Positions 18,146 to 27,661 of a DNA stretch of 64,000 bases are shown piece after piece (the first letter of the stretch is position 1; each line of letters opens with the position of its first letter). The stretch is from Gloeocapsopsis crepidinum LEGE 06123 (GTDB taxonomy: Bacteria > Cyanobacteriota > Cyanobacteriia > Cyanobacteriales > Chroococcidiopsidaceae): positions 1 through 64,000 of the forward strand of contig NZ_JADEWN010000020.1 of the NCBI RefSeq assembly GCF_015207655.1, written 5' to 3'. The translations under genes were made by a program, and so were the position numbers. Under the pieces are notes generated by a model, which was not told the origin of the DNA, ran no database searches, and saw only the letters and a program-made list of their open reading frames with translations.

Positions 18146-19071
18146 GACTTATATCTAAGCATTTTTTGCATTGTTTGATAAGTTTGTGAACTGAACCAAT
18201 GATGAATTACAAGCAGCAAGCTTAAGCGGATACAGTTTTTGAGATAACGTAGTTGAGGGTAGTTTGTAATAGCCTGCTGACGGAGTTCAGATGCTCTAGT
18301 GTAATTTTTACAATAAAAAGCTTTCCAGGCTACATGAAGATAGGCGCGACCATATGCTTTATTTTTTAGATATAGAAGTTCTGGAGTAACAGACTGAAAC
18401 GATTTTTCGATTATCTGGCAAAGGCTTAGCAATAATTTCTCATAATTTTTAGACTTATTATGAGGGTGTTCTCGATAGTAAACTAAAGGTTCTTTGACTA
18501 TGGCAAAAGAATAACGGGAAGCAATACGAATCCACATATCCCAATCTTCAGCAAAACGTATATTTTGATCAAATGTTCCGACATTAAAACAACAATGGCG
18601 AACCATCGCTGTACTTCCACAGCGAACTGGATTATATTCAATAACCTGCTTCCACACGTCGCCTTCTCCATTGGTAGTCATGACTTTACCTGTAGGTTTA
18701 CCTTGTTTGTCAACAAAGGCTATCCAGGTATGCACTAATCCAACGGATGGATTTTCATCCAAGCACTTTACTTGCTTTGCTAATTTGGTTGCTTCCCACA
18801 AATCGTCAGAATCTAAAAAAGCGATATATTCTCCCTGAGAACTAGCAATTCCAGTATTGCGTGCCCCAGCTGCACCTTTGTTTTCTTGAGAAATCAATTT
18901 CACTCGCGGATCAGTTAATCGAGAAACCCACTCAGCAGTTTTATCTGAACTACCGTCATCAACAATTAGCACCTCAAAGTCAGTGAAAGTCTGCTTTAAA
19001 ACACTCTCTACAGTTTCTGGTAGATAAGTCATCGCATTATACGCTGGGATAATAACGGAAACTTTAGACAT
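18139..19071 (-). CDS. Glycosyltransferase family 2
   Basis: 310 aa, GT-A fold: SVIIPAYNAMTYLPETVESV, EVLIVDDGSSDKT, AAGARNTGIASSQGEYIAFL and the D-S-D-D metal site, followed by RFAEDWDMWIRIA (the E-D-W-D acceptor/base motif). It is inverting by family. It should add a sugar to the lipid-linked repeat in the cytoplasm. Its 3' end overlaps the next GT2 gene; 91 bp separate it from the GT2 gene before it. Confidence 0.9.
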   Translation of the reverse strand: MSKVSVIIPAYNAMTYLPETVESVLKQTFTDFEVLIVDDGSSDKTAEWVSRLTDPRVKLISQENKGAAGARNTGIASSQGEYIAFLDSDDLWEATKLAKQVKCLDENPSVGLVHTWIAFVDKQGKPTGKVMTTNGEGDVWKQVIEYNPVRCGSTAMVRHCCFNVGTFDQNIRFAEDWDMWIRIASRYSFAIVKEPLVYYREHPHNKSKNYEKLLLSLCQIIEKSFQSVTPELLYLKNKAYGRAYLHVAWKAFYCKNYTRASELRQQAITNYPQLRYLKNCIRLSLLLVIHHWFSSQTYQTMQKMLRYKSW

Positions 19072-19162
19072 AGAACTAACTCGATTAAGTTAAAAAATAA
19101 AATTATTGGTGATTAAATGACTAAGTTTCGTAATCTTTAGTTATTACATATAAAAGCTACTC

Positions 19163-20083
19163 TTATCTTTTAGGAGTACCTCCTAATTGCACTCTTATTC
19201 TTTCAAAAGAATCGAAGTAGTGTACAATCATTGCAATCGTAAAAACTTTAATTTTTTGCTCATTATCTTTTAAGTTTTTGTTGAAATACGATTTATGTAC
19301 CGCTGATCTAAGAGGAGGTCTTAAACTAGATAACATATTAACGAGTAGTTTGATTAGCAAAGGTATTGAAGTGTTATCTTTATTTAACTGATTTAGTTGA
19401 TAAATACCGCCACTTCGCCTAGCAACTTTTTTATACAGTTGTTCTAATGAACTTCTAGCTGGATGCAGAACTTTACTATCATCAGCATAGAATAACGAAT
19501 AGCCGTAACTATATACTCGTCTTCCCCACTCTACATCTCCACCAGATTTTAACTTGGAGTCAAAAACACCTACTTGCTTAAGGATTTTTTCAGTAGTAAA
19601 TAGATTAGCTGTAGCTCCGTATTTTTCTTGTTCAACGTATCTTTTCTGTTGAAGAAATGTCACACTATCATAAAGCTCTACAGCAGTTGGACGATTTGGA
19701 TTTTTGAAGAAAATTTCTATCTTTCCAGCAACTAAGCCACAGTTTGGTATAGATAAAAGATGATTAACTCCTGTTTCAAGCCAATTCTGAGTAGGTATAC
19801 AATCTGAATCCGTAAAAGCTATTATCTCTCCTTTTGCAATTGAAATTCCTTTGTTTCGAGCAGCATAAGAACCTGGTTGACTTTCGTAGGTAGCAAATGT
19901 TTGCCCAAATGTCTCAACAACTTTCTTGATGCTTTCATCAGATCCATTATCTATTACGATAACCTCATACAGATTTTTAGGGTAAGTCTGGTTCTCTAAA
20001 GCTTCTAAACAAGTTTTTAAACGTTGATTATCATTGAAAACCGGAATGATTACAGAAACAAATGGATCTGAGATGTTACTCAT
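19163..20083 (-). CDS. Glycosyltransferase family 2 (ExoA-like)
   Basis: 306 aa, GT-A fold: SVIIPVFNDNQRLKTCLEAL, YEVIVIDNGSDES, GSYAARNKGISIAKGEIIAF, the T-D-S-D-C metal site, and GGDVEWGRRVYSYGYSLFYA as acceptor/base region. The form resembles ExoA-type transferases of succinoglycan-like pathways. The C-terminal third is Lys-rich with amphipathic helices that could associate with the membrane. It is in the same strand and probably the same operon as its neighbours, with a 176-bp AT-rich gap upstream. Confidence 0.9.
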   Translation of the reverse strand: MSNISDPFVSVIIPVFNDNQRLKTCLEALENQTYPKNLYEVIVIDNGSDESIKKVVETFGQTFATYESQPGSYAARNKGISIAKGEIIAFTDSDCIPTQNWLETGVNHLLSIPNCGLVAGKIEIFFKNPNRPTAVELYDSVTFLQQKRYVEQEKYGATANLFTTEKILKQVGVFDSKLKSGGDVEWGRRVYSYGYSLFYADDSKVLHPARSSLEQLYKKVARRSGGIYQLNQLNKDNTSIPLLIKLLVNMLSSLRPPLRSAVHKSYFNKNLKDNEQKIKVFTIAMIVHYFDSFERIRVQLGGTPKR

Positions 20084-20259
20084 TAGCTTTTATTTTTTAT
20101 CTGTTATTTGTAATAAAACCGTAATTATGCAACCTACAATAAACTTTTCTTGCTAATCTAAACGTTATTTTAAAGCTAATTTAAATCTTTTAATCTTAAT
20201 AAAAAAATACAGAAAAATAAGTTTCTCAAGTTAGTTTGTTTACTAGCTAAGTATTGCTT

Positions 20260-21231
20260 TCATGTGTTTTTCCTATATCTTATTAACTGTCTATGAAGTA
20301 ACTCTTTCATGTCGTCTATCATGTTGAAAAAGGTATATTTTAAAGAAGCACTATGAGCTGAAGCTATAGATGAAGCGAGCCAATGTAAAATATAGTTTTT
20401 ACTAATATATTGGCTGGCAAAATCTGCATGAATTTCTGCATGAATACGTTGCAGAGGAACTATGCTAAACTGCTTTTCAATTAAAGGATAAAGCTTATTG
20501 ACGCGATCAAAACGATGCTTTTTCCTGTTTTCAAGGTTCTTAGCGTTAGTTAATTGTTCACTACTATGTTTGCGTTTAATAGCAAGTGGTATCTCTGTAA
20601 AGATAGGTTGATATCCAGAAATTATACACCGCTCATACAAAGCAGCATCTTCACCTATTCTAATTGTTTCATCAAATAATCCAACTTCATCAAATGCTTT
20701 TCGAGGAATGACAACAGAAGAAGGAGTATATATGAAACTTGCAACGAGGAAGTGATGTATAAGAGAAGTATATTTTTCTAGGTTAGGTTTCTGAACAAAA
20801 ATTTGCTTTTGATTTTTTGTTGTGTTCCATACAACTAGGTCGCTAATACAAAAGCATCTTGTTTTGCCTTCCAAGGCAGTAACTTGAGTTTTTAGATAGT
20901 TTTTCTCCCAAAGATCGTCAGAATCAAGAAAGGCAATGTACTTGCCTTTTGCTTCTAATAAAGCCTTATTTCTAGCTGCATAAGCACCGACATTCTGTTG
21001 GAGGCTAATTAGGCGAACTTTTGGATACTTCTTGCTAATAATTTCTGATGTTCTATCTTGAGAATTGTCATCAATAACAATAATCTCAACAGTACCGTCA
21101 AAGTCTTGCAAAAACACACTTGCTAAGGCATCCTCTAGCATGGAAATTCTATTGTGTGTGGGAATTATAACTGATACATCAACAGCTTGATTGTAATATT
21201 CTTGAAGTAAGTTTTGTGTTAACATAGCCAT
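20260..21231 (-). CDS. Glycosyltransferase family 2
   Basis: 323 aa, GT-A fold: DVSVIIPTHNRISMLEDALA, VEIIVIDDNSQDRT, VGAYAARNKALLEAKGKYIA, the L-D-S-D-D metal site and RIGEDAALYERCI as the E-D acceptor/base motif. The C-terminal quarter (about 250-323) is helical and basic. Part of the exopolysaccharide glycosyltransferase run. It lies downstream of a frameshifted GT2 gene across 149 bp that hold no recognisable feature. Confidence 0.9.
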   Translation of the reverse strand: MAMLTQNLLQEYYNQAVDVSVIIPTHNRISMLEDALASVFLQDFDGTVEIIVIDDNSQDRTSEIISKKYPKVRLISLQQNVGAYAARNKALLEAKGKYIAFLDSDDLWEKNYLKTQVTALEGKTRCFCISDLVVWNTTKNQKQIFVQKPNLEKYTSLIHHFLVASFIYTPSSVVIPRKAFDEVGLFDETIRIGEDAALYERCIISGYQPIFTEIPLAIKRKHSSEQLTNAKNLENRKKHRFDRVNKLYPLIEKQFSIVPLQRIHAEIHADFASQYISKNYILHWLASSIASAHSASLKYTFFNMIDDMKELLHRQLIRYRKNT

Positions 21232-21380
21232 GTTTTTATTCGTAAAACGTGCTGTTTTTATTTAATTATGTAATGGAAGATTTTATATTATTTTTATTTC
21301 GTCTAATCACCCTTAATCCTTTTTAAAAGGTACTTAAGACTAAGTATTTTTGATGAATTACTATTAGTTAGTAAAATAAG

Positions 21381-22458
21381 CTATGTTTGAGCTATGGTAA
21401 GCTCACCAGAGCTAGCTTCTCTTTGTTTATAAAAATTTAGCAACAGATTAGGCTGAAAATAGGTAATGATACTACCTATGGTGTAAAGTAATTCAAAATA
21501 AACTGCAATCGGAACAGTTAAAGGTAGTGAAAATATTCTACGTGGGTCTTCCTGTAAAACTGCTACCATCTGAGCTTTTTTGAAAAATTTTGCTTGCCAG
21601 AGTGTACGAATAACAGCACAATTTTTTTGCGATCGCGTGAGTTGATAACTATTTGTAAGCTGAGAAATGTTATTCAAATCAGTACTATTTGTTAAACTCA
21701 GTTTGAGCGGCTCTCTTAAAGCTCGATCTCTATCTCTGAGTAAATAGCACCAGCTCATAAAAGACATCGTCGATGGCTCGTGGTTAGCCTGTGCTTGAGA
21801 ATGTTTTAATATGTTGTAACCCTGACTATGCAAATAATGAATATAAATCTGACAGTTACTGCGATACAGTGGTAAATCTACAGGGATGGAATGTTGTAAG
21901 AGAAAATGACGGCGAAAAGCTACGCTGTTTAGATAGTATCCTTGGGATATATATGCTTGCTCTTGGTAGGAAAACCGAGGAAAAAAGTAGCGTATAGCTA
22001 TAGCAAGCTTATAAGGATTTCTAACTAGTATACTTATTTCTTTGGCGACAATGTTAATACCTAAACTTTGTGAGAACGCAGTAAGAATGTTTTTTAACCA
22101 ACTTGAAGCATAAACACAGTCCGAATCGCAAAAAACAATTCTCCCTGTAGCTAGGGTAGTACCTATCATTTTTGCTTCATGGTAGCCAATTCCTGGTATT
22201 TGTTTAATACTAATCCAGGGATATTTTGTGCTAATCTGTTCAGTTACCTTTTGGGATGCGTAGCCACCAACCATAATTAGAAACTCGTTTGCTAAAGTAA
22301 TTGGAATATTTTGTTTTTCCAGAGAAGCTAAGGTAAATATTTTCTAGTTCAACACTTGAGAGGTTTTCTGTCTCAAATACGATTGAACAACTTGGAACTT
22401 CTGCTTCAAATTTCATTTGATCCACTTGAGTCAGGTATAGAAGGCTAAATAGATTCAC
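21381..22458 (-). pseudogene. Glycosyltransferase family 2 gene with a frameshift
   Basis: Two overlapping frames together make one GT2. The N-terminal part starts at a GTG at 22458, preceded by AGAAGG, and reads SCSIVFETENLSSVELENIY. Near 22330 the frame must change to read SLEKQNIPITLANEFLIMVG, then YHEAKMIGTTLATGRIVFCD with the D-S-D-C metal site. The total of 1078 nt leaves one base over, as expected for a single-base indel. Without the shift the first product stops after 72 residues and loses the metal site. Either the gene was recently inactivated or there is a sequencing error. The C-terminal part looks otherwise well preserved. Confidence 0.75.
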
Positions 22459-22523
22459 TCAGTAAAGCCTTCTAGTAATGGAATTTTACACTGCTGATAC
22501 GAGAACAAGTACAGCAACAAAAT

Positions 22524-23648
22524 TCAATTATTTACAAGCAAGTTCTCTACATCAGCCCACATTTGTTGACTTGAGACCTTTTGTTGTTTAGCTGCTTGAG
22601 CTATTGCCTCAATTACTTGCGTTCTCGTAGGTTCATAAATAATTGCATCAAGTTTACTAAGATTTTCATCAATATTATTTTCAAGATTGATGAGTAAGTC
22701 TGAGCAATTGTAGGTTTTAAAGAGCATTTTGTACTTGTGGCTCCAACCTGTTCCTACACAAGGTACTCCTTGAGAAAGTGCACTAATTAAACCGTGAAAG
22801 CGCGAGCTGATAACGAGGTAACATTTACCTAAAATACCTTTTATGTATAGTGGATTATCTTCTTTAATGACAGGAACTGTTCGGCTAACTTGGGCTTGTA
22901 GCTGTGAGCCTAATTCAAAGTCAGTTAGCTGGTGAAGGAGTATAAATGGTTCAAGCCCTTTGTCTAGTAAGTACTCAATGCTTGAAGTCAAGAAGGAAAA
23001 ATACGATCGGCTCAATTCAGGGGAAGTTTTGTCAGTCATGCGAATATTGGGAATTATACATGGCTTACCAATCAAATCTTTTATATAGCTTGGCTCTATT
23101 CCTTGAACTAAATTCGTAAAATCTGGTGCAATTTTTACCTGCTCCATTGGAACTGATAACTGACTTATACACTCGTAAGATACTTCGTCTCTAGCGAAAA
23201 CTAAATCTACATTATTAAGCAGTTGACTAAATGCGTCTTGAATTCTTTTACTCGTAAATGGACCAAAAGCTTGGGGTAAAAGAACAATCTTCTTACCTTG
23301 ACTTTTCCAGCGCGAGTAAATATCTGCCATATGTTCCGTTTTTCCAGCTCCCCATTGATCGCTATAGGCAAACCCAGAAGCATCTAGTACAGCGTCAACT
23401 TCTGATTCTAAAGTAATGCCATACTTTTTCCGTACTGTTTTTGGAATTAAATTGGCTGCTAATTTTTGCGATTTTCGAGTGGGAAGGTAGTTGATCGTAA
23501 CTTGCTTACCTTGTTCAAGACTGCCGAGTTTTACATTTGTAGAAAGGGTGTTGCTTCTATCCCAATCCTGGATTTTTTGTTTGACAGAGTACAACATTAA
23601 TTCGGCACCTTTGTTGTTAGAATTGACCCCATATATAGTAAAGTTCAT
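22524..23648 (-). CDS. Polysaccharide pyruvyl transferase family protein
   Basis: 374 aa. It starts NFTIYGVNSNNKGAELMLYS, the usual N-G-G-like glycine loop of the family, and has DAVLDASGFAYSDQWG, VLLPQAFGPF, the central DEVSYE segment and the C-terminal S-S-R-F-H-G-L-I-S-A motif. The family adds ketal-linked pyruvate from PEP to sugars, giving the polymer negative charge. Its ATG overlaps the TGA of the nitroreductase-like gene (ATGA), so the pair is translationally coupled. A charged polymer would fit a capsule or sheath role. Confidence 0.88.
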   Translation of the reverse strand: MNFTIYGVNSNNKGAELMLYSVKQKIQDWDRSNTLSTNVKLGSLEQGKQVTINYLPTRKSQKLAANLIPKTVRKKYGITLESEVDAVLDASGFAYSDQWGAGKTEHMADIYSRWKSQGKKIVLLPQAFGPFTSKRIQDAFSQLLNNVDLVFARDEVSYECISQLSVPMEQVKIAPDFTNLVQGIEPSYIKDLIGKPCIIPNIRMTDKTSPELSRSYFSFLTSSIEYLLDKGLEPFILLHQLTDFELGSQLQAQVSRTVPVIKEDNPLYIKGILGKCYLVISSRFHGLISALSQGVPCVGTGWSHKYKMLFKTYNCSDLLINLENNIDENLSKLDAIIYEPTRTQVIEAIAQAAKQQKVSSQQMWADVENLLVNN

Positions 23649-24805
23649 AACTCGTTATATCTCCGAATTTGGTGTAAAGGTTTCTTCTGGGAATAAGGAA
23701 CCATGCCATCTGGATCGGGATAACCGACAGAAATTAACATAATTACCCGTTCATCAGGTTCCAAATTGAGTAGCGTTGCCATTTGACTTTCTTGCGGTTC
23801 CATCTCTGGCCAATTGATAGGACATGAACTTAACCCCAAGGTTTCTAAGGCATACATGAACGACATTGATGCAAGCGCACCATCAATGTAGATGACATGG
23901 CGATCGCGTTCGCTAAAGTACGCTCGTAATTTACCGACGACAACCACAATTGCTGGAAAGTTGTGATTGAAGCCTTTAGTACCCATAGGTACTGAGGAAA
24001 CTTTTTGTACTAGTTCGGGTTCATCAAAGATCCGAAATTCAAAAGGCTGACGATTGCAAGCGCTAGGAGAAAGATTTGCTGCGGCGATCGCCTGATCGAA
24101 CAAATCCCTAAGTACTGGCTTTTGCAAATACCAGCGCACTGAACGGCGTCGATAGCATAACCCTAGAAATTGGTCGTAGCTTACAGAAGATGGATTGCTT
24201 AAATCTCGCTTATAGGGAACTAAAGGGTTATTGCTACAGAGTGGCTCGAGACGAAAGAATTTTTCTCTGGCTTGGTCAATGGTAGGTTCAGAAGCAACAA
24301 CGCTGAAATACTGCTGCAAAACATCATGCGCCCACTGCAATTCATCAGTAAAAGACCAGTTCTGCCTTACTAGTAAAGCATTTTTATAGCTTTCAACTGT
24401 TTCCACAATGTATTCGGTTGCAAAAGTATCTCGTCGAGGTTGCATAATCAGACCCTTTTCGAGACGGTGGATATTGCGTCTGAGCAAATAATTACTGTCT
24501 TGCGCTAACTTTAAATTCTCGGCATACTTCAATTTGCCGTGGATAACTCCGTGGTGTTCTCTGCGAAATGCAGGTGAAGTAAAGGCATAGTAAAGCGAAC
24601 TCAGCAGTGGAGAGCGAATGCAAAGTTGTAGAACTAGCTCATCGCAGAAATTGCGAAATTTAAGAACTAGCCTATTCATAGAACTATGAAGTTGTTTCAA
24701 CTTGATGATTCCAACTTCAGGAATCTGAGATTTGACTGCGCGTTTAGCTAGGCTGACCATATTTTTATAGAAAAGAGATTTTCTTGGCTTCGCTCTTCTT
24801 TGCAA
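23645..24805 (-). CDS. Nitroreductase-family protein within the polysaccharide operon
   Basis: 386 aa. The N-terminal 150 residues are helical and basic without a known domain. The C-terminal 220 residues form a nitroreductase fold: YRRRSVRWYLQKPV, NLSPSACNRQPFEFRI, then YIDGALASMSFMYALETLGL and VGYPD. The family binds FMN. The open frame begins with TTG at 24805 and has an ATG at 24760; neither has a good ribosome site, so the start is uncertain. It overlaps the pyruvyl transferase gene by 4 bp. Nitroreductase-like proteins recur in polysaccharide clusters with pyruvyl transferases, but the reaction is unknown to me. Confidence 0.85.
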   Translation of the reverse strand: MQRRAKPRKSLFYKNMVSLAKRAVKSQIPEVGIIKLKQLHSSMNRLVLKFRNFCDELVLQLCIRSPLLSSLYYAFTSPAFRREHHGVIHGKLKYAENLKLAQDSNYLLRRNIHRLEKGLIMQPRRDTFATEYIVETVESYKNALLVRQNWSFTDELQWAHDVLQQYFSVVASEPTIDQAREKFFRLEPLCSNNPLVPYKRDLSNPSSVSYDQFLGLCYRRRSVRWYLQKPVLRDLFDQAIAAANLSPSACNRQPFEFRIFDEPELVQKVSSVPMGTKGFNHNFPAIVVVVGKLRAYFSERDRHVIYIDGALASMSFMYALETLGLSSCPINWPEMEPQESQMATLLNLEPDERVIMLISVGYPDPDGMVPYSQKKPLHQIRRYNEL

Positions 24806-24827
24806 AATAAAGAGGTAAACTTGAGTA

Positions 24828-26672
24828 TTAACTTGCTCGCGCTAATTCATGCTGCATTTGGTGATATTTCCACAGCTTGCCGCGCTGTTCTAATAACTCC
24901 TGATATCCACCTTGTTCGACAATCCGTCCTTGTTCAATTACAACGACTTTATCAGCTCGAATGATAGTAGATAATCGATGCGCGATCGCAATGACGGTTC
25001 GCCCCACAGCAAGTTTTTCTAATGATTCTTGAATCAGGTGTTCGGATACTGAATCTAAGGCACTTGTTGCTTCATCGAGAATGAGAATATCAGGATTGCG
25101 TAATAAAGCCCTTGCAATCGCAATTCGCTGACGTTGACCTCCTGATAAGCGGACGCCGCGATCGCCTAGTTGAGTATCAAAGCCTTCAGGCATTTGTTGA
25201 ATAAATTCTAAGGCGTTTGCTAGTTTTGCGGCTTCCCAAATAGCCGCTTCATCTGTATCTAATCCATAAGCAATGTTGTTGCGTACTGAAGTATTGAAAA
25301 TGAAAGTGTCCTGACTAACAACCGCCATCTTCCGTCGCACCGAATTGATATCAAACTTACAAAGATCAACTCCATCAATGAAAACATTACCTTGCGTTGG
25401 ATCGTAGAAGCGGGGAATCAGATCTACGAGTGTTGATTTACCTGCACCAGAAGCACCAACGAGTGCAGTTGTTTGCCCTTGCTTGATGGTTAACGTGACA
25501 TTATTTAAGACTAAATGATCGCGATCGTAGCCAAAGTCTACTGAGACAAATTCAATTGCTTTTTGCAATCCGGAAAATTGTTTTGTACCGTTGAGAAGAT
25601 AAGGTTTATCGTCCGTTCTGAGCACTTGATTAATATTCTCGATTGCACCGCGAAAACTATTCAAACGAGCGCTATTGCAGTTGATTTCATGAATTGCTGG
25701 AACTAAACGAAATAAAACAAACAAAAATGTCAGTAATGAGGCAACTTCTAGTGTTCCATTCGCAACAAATATAGTAATCGCTACTATAATCATTAATACT
25801 AAAACTGTGGTAGCAGCACCTTCAGCAAGAGGTCGAACGAGTGCCAATCCCATGACCGACGCAATCGTCGCTTTCTCAACACGATCGCTTGCTTGGTAGA
25901 AGCGTTTTCGCTCAAAATCTTGGGTTGCAAAGGCTTGTACAGTACGAATACCATTAATCAATTCAACAGCGATCGCAGTAAATGCACCATTAGCTTTCGA
26001 TACGGCAAAACTTGCTTCGCGTACTCGTTTACTAAGAGTAGAAAGTCCTACTGCTAATAATGTAAATAAAAGAATGGCAATAACTGTTAGTACCCAAGAT
26101 ATCCGAAACAAAATGAGCGCATAAACTGCTAGTGTTAAACTTTTAGTGATGTTAAAAGCTACCAAAGAAAAAGCTTGTTTGAGGCTTTTAATTTCGCCTG
26201 TAATGCTGTTAATTAATTCTCCTGAATTAGTTGAATTAAAATACTTTAAGCTCACCGATCGCAATTGCTCAAAAATTTGCTTCTTTAAGCAAGCCATTAA
26301 CTTACTTTGAACAACTTCTATATAAACCTGTGTCAGGTAGTTAAATACTGCCCTAATCCAAGTTGCAGTTAAAATCAGTGCAGAAATTCGATACAACCGA
26401 CTCAGTTCTGAAGTATCTATTCCTAAAACCCAAACATCAAACCAATAAACTCCTGTTTGAAATGGCGTACCACTTGGTTCTACTAAACTTTGTAAAAACG
26501 CAAGTAGAAAACCGATACCGAAGCCTTCAAAAGCTGCTGCTAACAAAGCAAATACAATGGCTAAAATGACAGATGTAGGAAAATACTGTAACTCGCGTAA
26601 GATTAAGTAGTTTTCTTGCCAAAAGTGAGTACTTTTAAGCAAACCCATAAAAGGTAGAAATTTGTAACGCAT
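24828..26672 (-). CDS. hepA: HepA-like ABC exporter (fused membrane and ATPase domains)
   Basis: 614 aa. A six-helix exporter domain (about 1-340) begins with a segment containing AFEGFGIGFLLAFLQSLVEP. The nucleotide-binding domain has Walker A G-A-S-G-A-G-K-S-T near 400, signature LSGGQRQR and Walker B ILILDEATSALD. The N-terminal region and context match HepA of Anabaena, an exporter needed for the heterocyst envelope polysaccharide. In a cluster with no Wzx-type flippase it most likely flips lipid-linked oligosaccharides, as PglK does. It is preceded by the HepC-like gene (27 bp gap). Confidence 0.88.
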   Translation of the reverse strand: MRYKFLPFMGLLKSTHFWQENYLILRELQYFPTSVILAIVFALLAAAFEGFGIGFLLAFLQSLVEPSGTPFQTGVYWFDVWVLGIDTSELSRLYRISALILTATWIRAVFNYLTQVYIEVVQSKLMACLKKQIFEQLRSVSLKYFNSTNSGELINSITGEIKSLKQAFSLVAFNITKSLTLAVYALILFRISWVLTVIAILLFTLLAVGLSTLSKRVREASFAVSKANGAFTAIAVELINGIRTVQAFATQDFERKRFYQASDRVEKATIASVMGLALVRPLAEGAATTVLVLMIIVAITIFVANGTLEVASLLTFLFVLFRLVPAIHEINCNSARLNSFRGAIENINQVLRTDDKPYLLNGTKQFSGLQKAIEFVSVDFGYDRDHLVLNNVTLTIKQGQTTALVGASGAGKSTLVDLIPRFYDPTQGNVFIDGVDLCKFDINSVRRKMAVVSQDTFIFNTSVRNNIAYGLDTDEAAIWEAAKLANALEFIQQMPEGFDTQLGDRGVRLSGGQRQRIAIARALLRNPDILILDEATSALDSVSEHLIQESLEKLAVGRTVIAIAHRLSTIIRADKVVVIEQGRIVEQGGYQELLEQRGKLWKYHQMQHELARAS

Positions 26673-26699
26673 GATTGGATTTAAAAATAGCGCAGTAGA

Positions 26700-27638
26700 C
26701 TAAAATGCACCAAAACCAGACAAAACTTTAGGAAAAGTTTGTAGTAGAATCATCAGATCTCTACCTAAAGACCAGTTGTGCAGGTAGTCTAAATCCAAAT
26801 TGTTAACGGCATTGATATCAAGCAAAGTTGATCTTGCTTGTACTTGCCAAGCGCCTGTAATTCCTGGAAGTGCATTTAATCGTTTTTTACCTTCTGCACT
26901 TAATCGCATTGCATCATACAAAGCCCAAGGACGCGGACCTACAAGACTCATTTCACCGCGTAAGACATTAAATAACTGTGGCAACTCATCGAGACTGTAT
27001 TTGCGCATCCATGCGCCTACGGGTGTTAACCGAGGATCGTCTACGAGTTTATGCAAGCCGTTTTGGTTAGCCATTAACTGATGGTGAAGTTTTTCCGCAT
27101 CGGCAACCATAGTGCGGAATTTATAAATCCGAAACAACTTACCTCGTTCGCCGACACGCCACTGTTGGAAAAAAATTGGACCTGGAGAAGACAAATAAAC
27201 TAGCAGTGATAAAAATCCCATCAATGGCATGAGCAACAGTATTAAGACGATCGCCGCAAGCCAATCACTGCAACGCTTGAAAAACCAATTGAATGATTTG
27301 CGTTTTTTTGCGATTGATTCTGCAGCAGGGAGTTTGAGATAAACTGATTTGTTTGCTTGGTGACTCGCGTCCGCCCATAACTGAATTTGTACCTCACTCA
27401 AGTTATGATCGAGACGAATAAGTTGAATTGGAGAGCGTTGCAAACACTCTACTAATCGTTGCTGATTGTCCAACGAAGGCATATAGGGTTGTTTAAATTG
27501 AGGGAACAGTTTAACTAAGAGTTTTCGCTGTCGCCAAATTAGATTGCACGGTGATACGCCATTGTCCTGTTGATTTTGAAGAACGGGAAAATCTGATTCT
27601 ATTGCGATCGCATTAAAGCTACTCATCTTGTGCCTCAT
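26700..27638 (-). CDS. hepC: HepC-like initiating sugar-phosphate transferase
   Basis: 312 aa (308 from a better start at 27626, which has GAGG six bases upstream). A soluble N-terminal region of about 110 residues, including [19 protein letters not shown], precedes one membrane helix ([20 protein letters not shown]) and the bacterial sugar transferase domain: [45 protein letters not shown] and LVGPRP. It would transfer a sugar-1-phosphate to undecaprenyl phosphate and so start each repeat unit. The short N-terminus in place of four extra helices fits HepC rather than WcaJ. Confidence 0.88.
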   Translation of the reverse strand: MRHKMSSFNAIAIESDFPVLQNQQDNGVSPCNLIWRQRKLLVKLFPQFKQPYMPSLDNQQRLVECLQRSPIQLIRLDHNLSEVQIQLWADASHQANKSVYLKLPAAESIAKKRKSFNWFFKRCSDWLAAIVLILLLMPLMGFLSLLVYLSSPGPIFFQQWRVGERGKLFRIYKFRTMVADAEKLHHQLMANQNGLHKLVDDPRLTPVGAWMRKYSLDELPQLFNVLRGEMSLVGPRPWALYDAMRLSAEGKKRLNALPGITGAWQVQARSTLLDINAVNNLDLDYLHNWSLGRDLMILLQTFPKVLSGFGAF

Positions 27639-27661
27639 TTCCTACAATCGTGATTTAGTGA

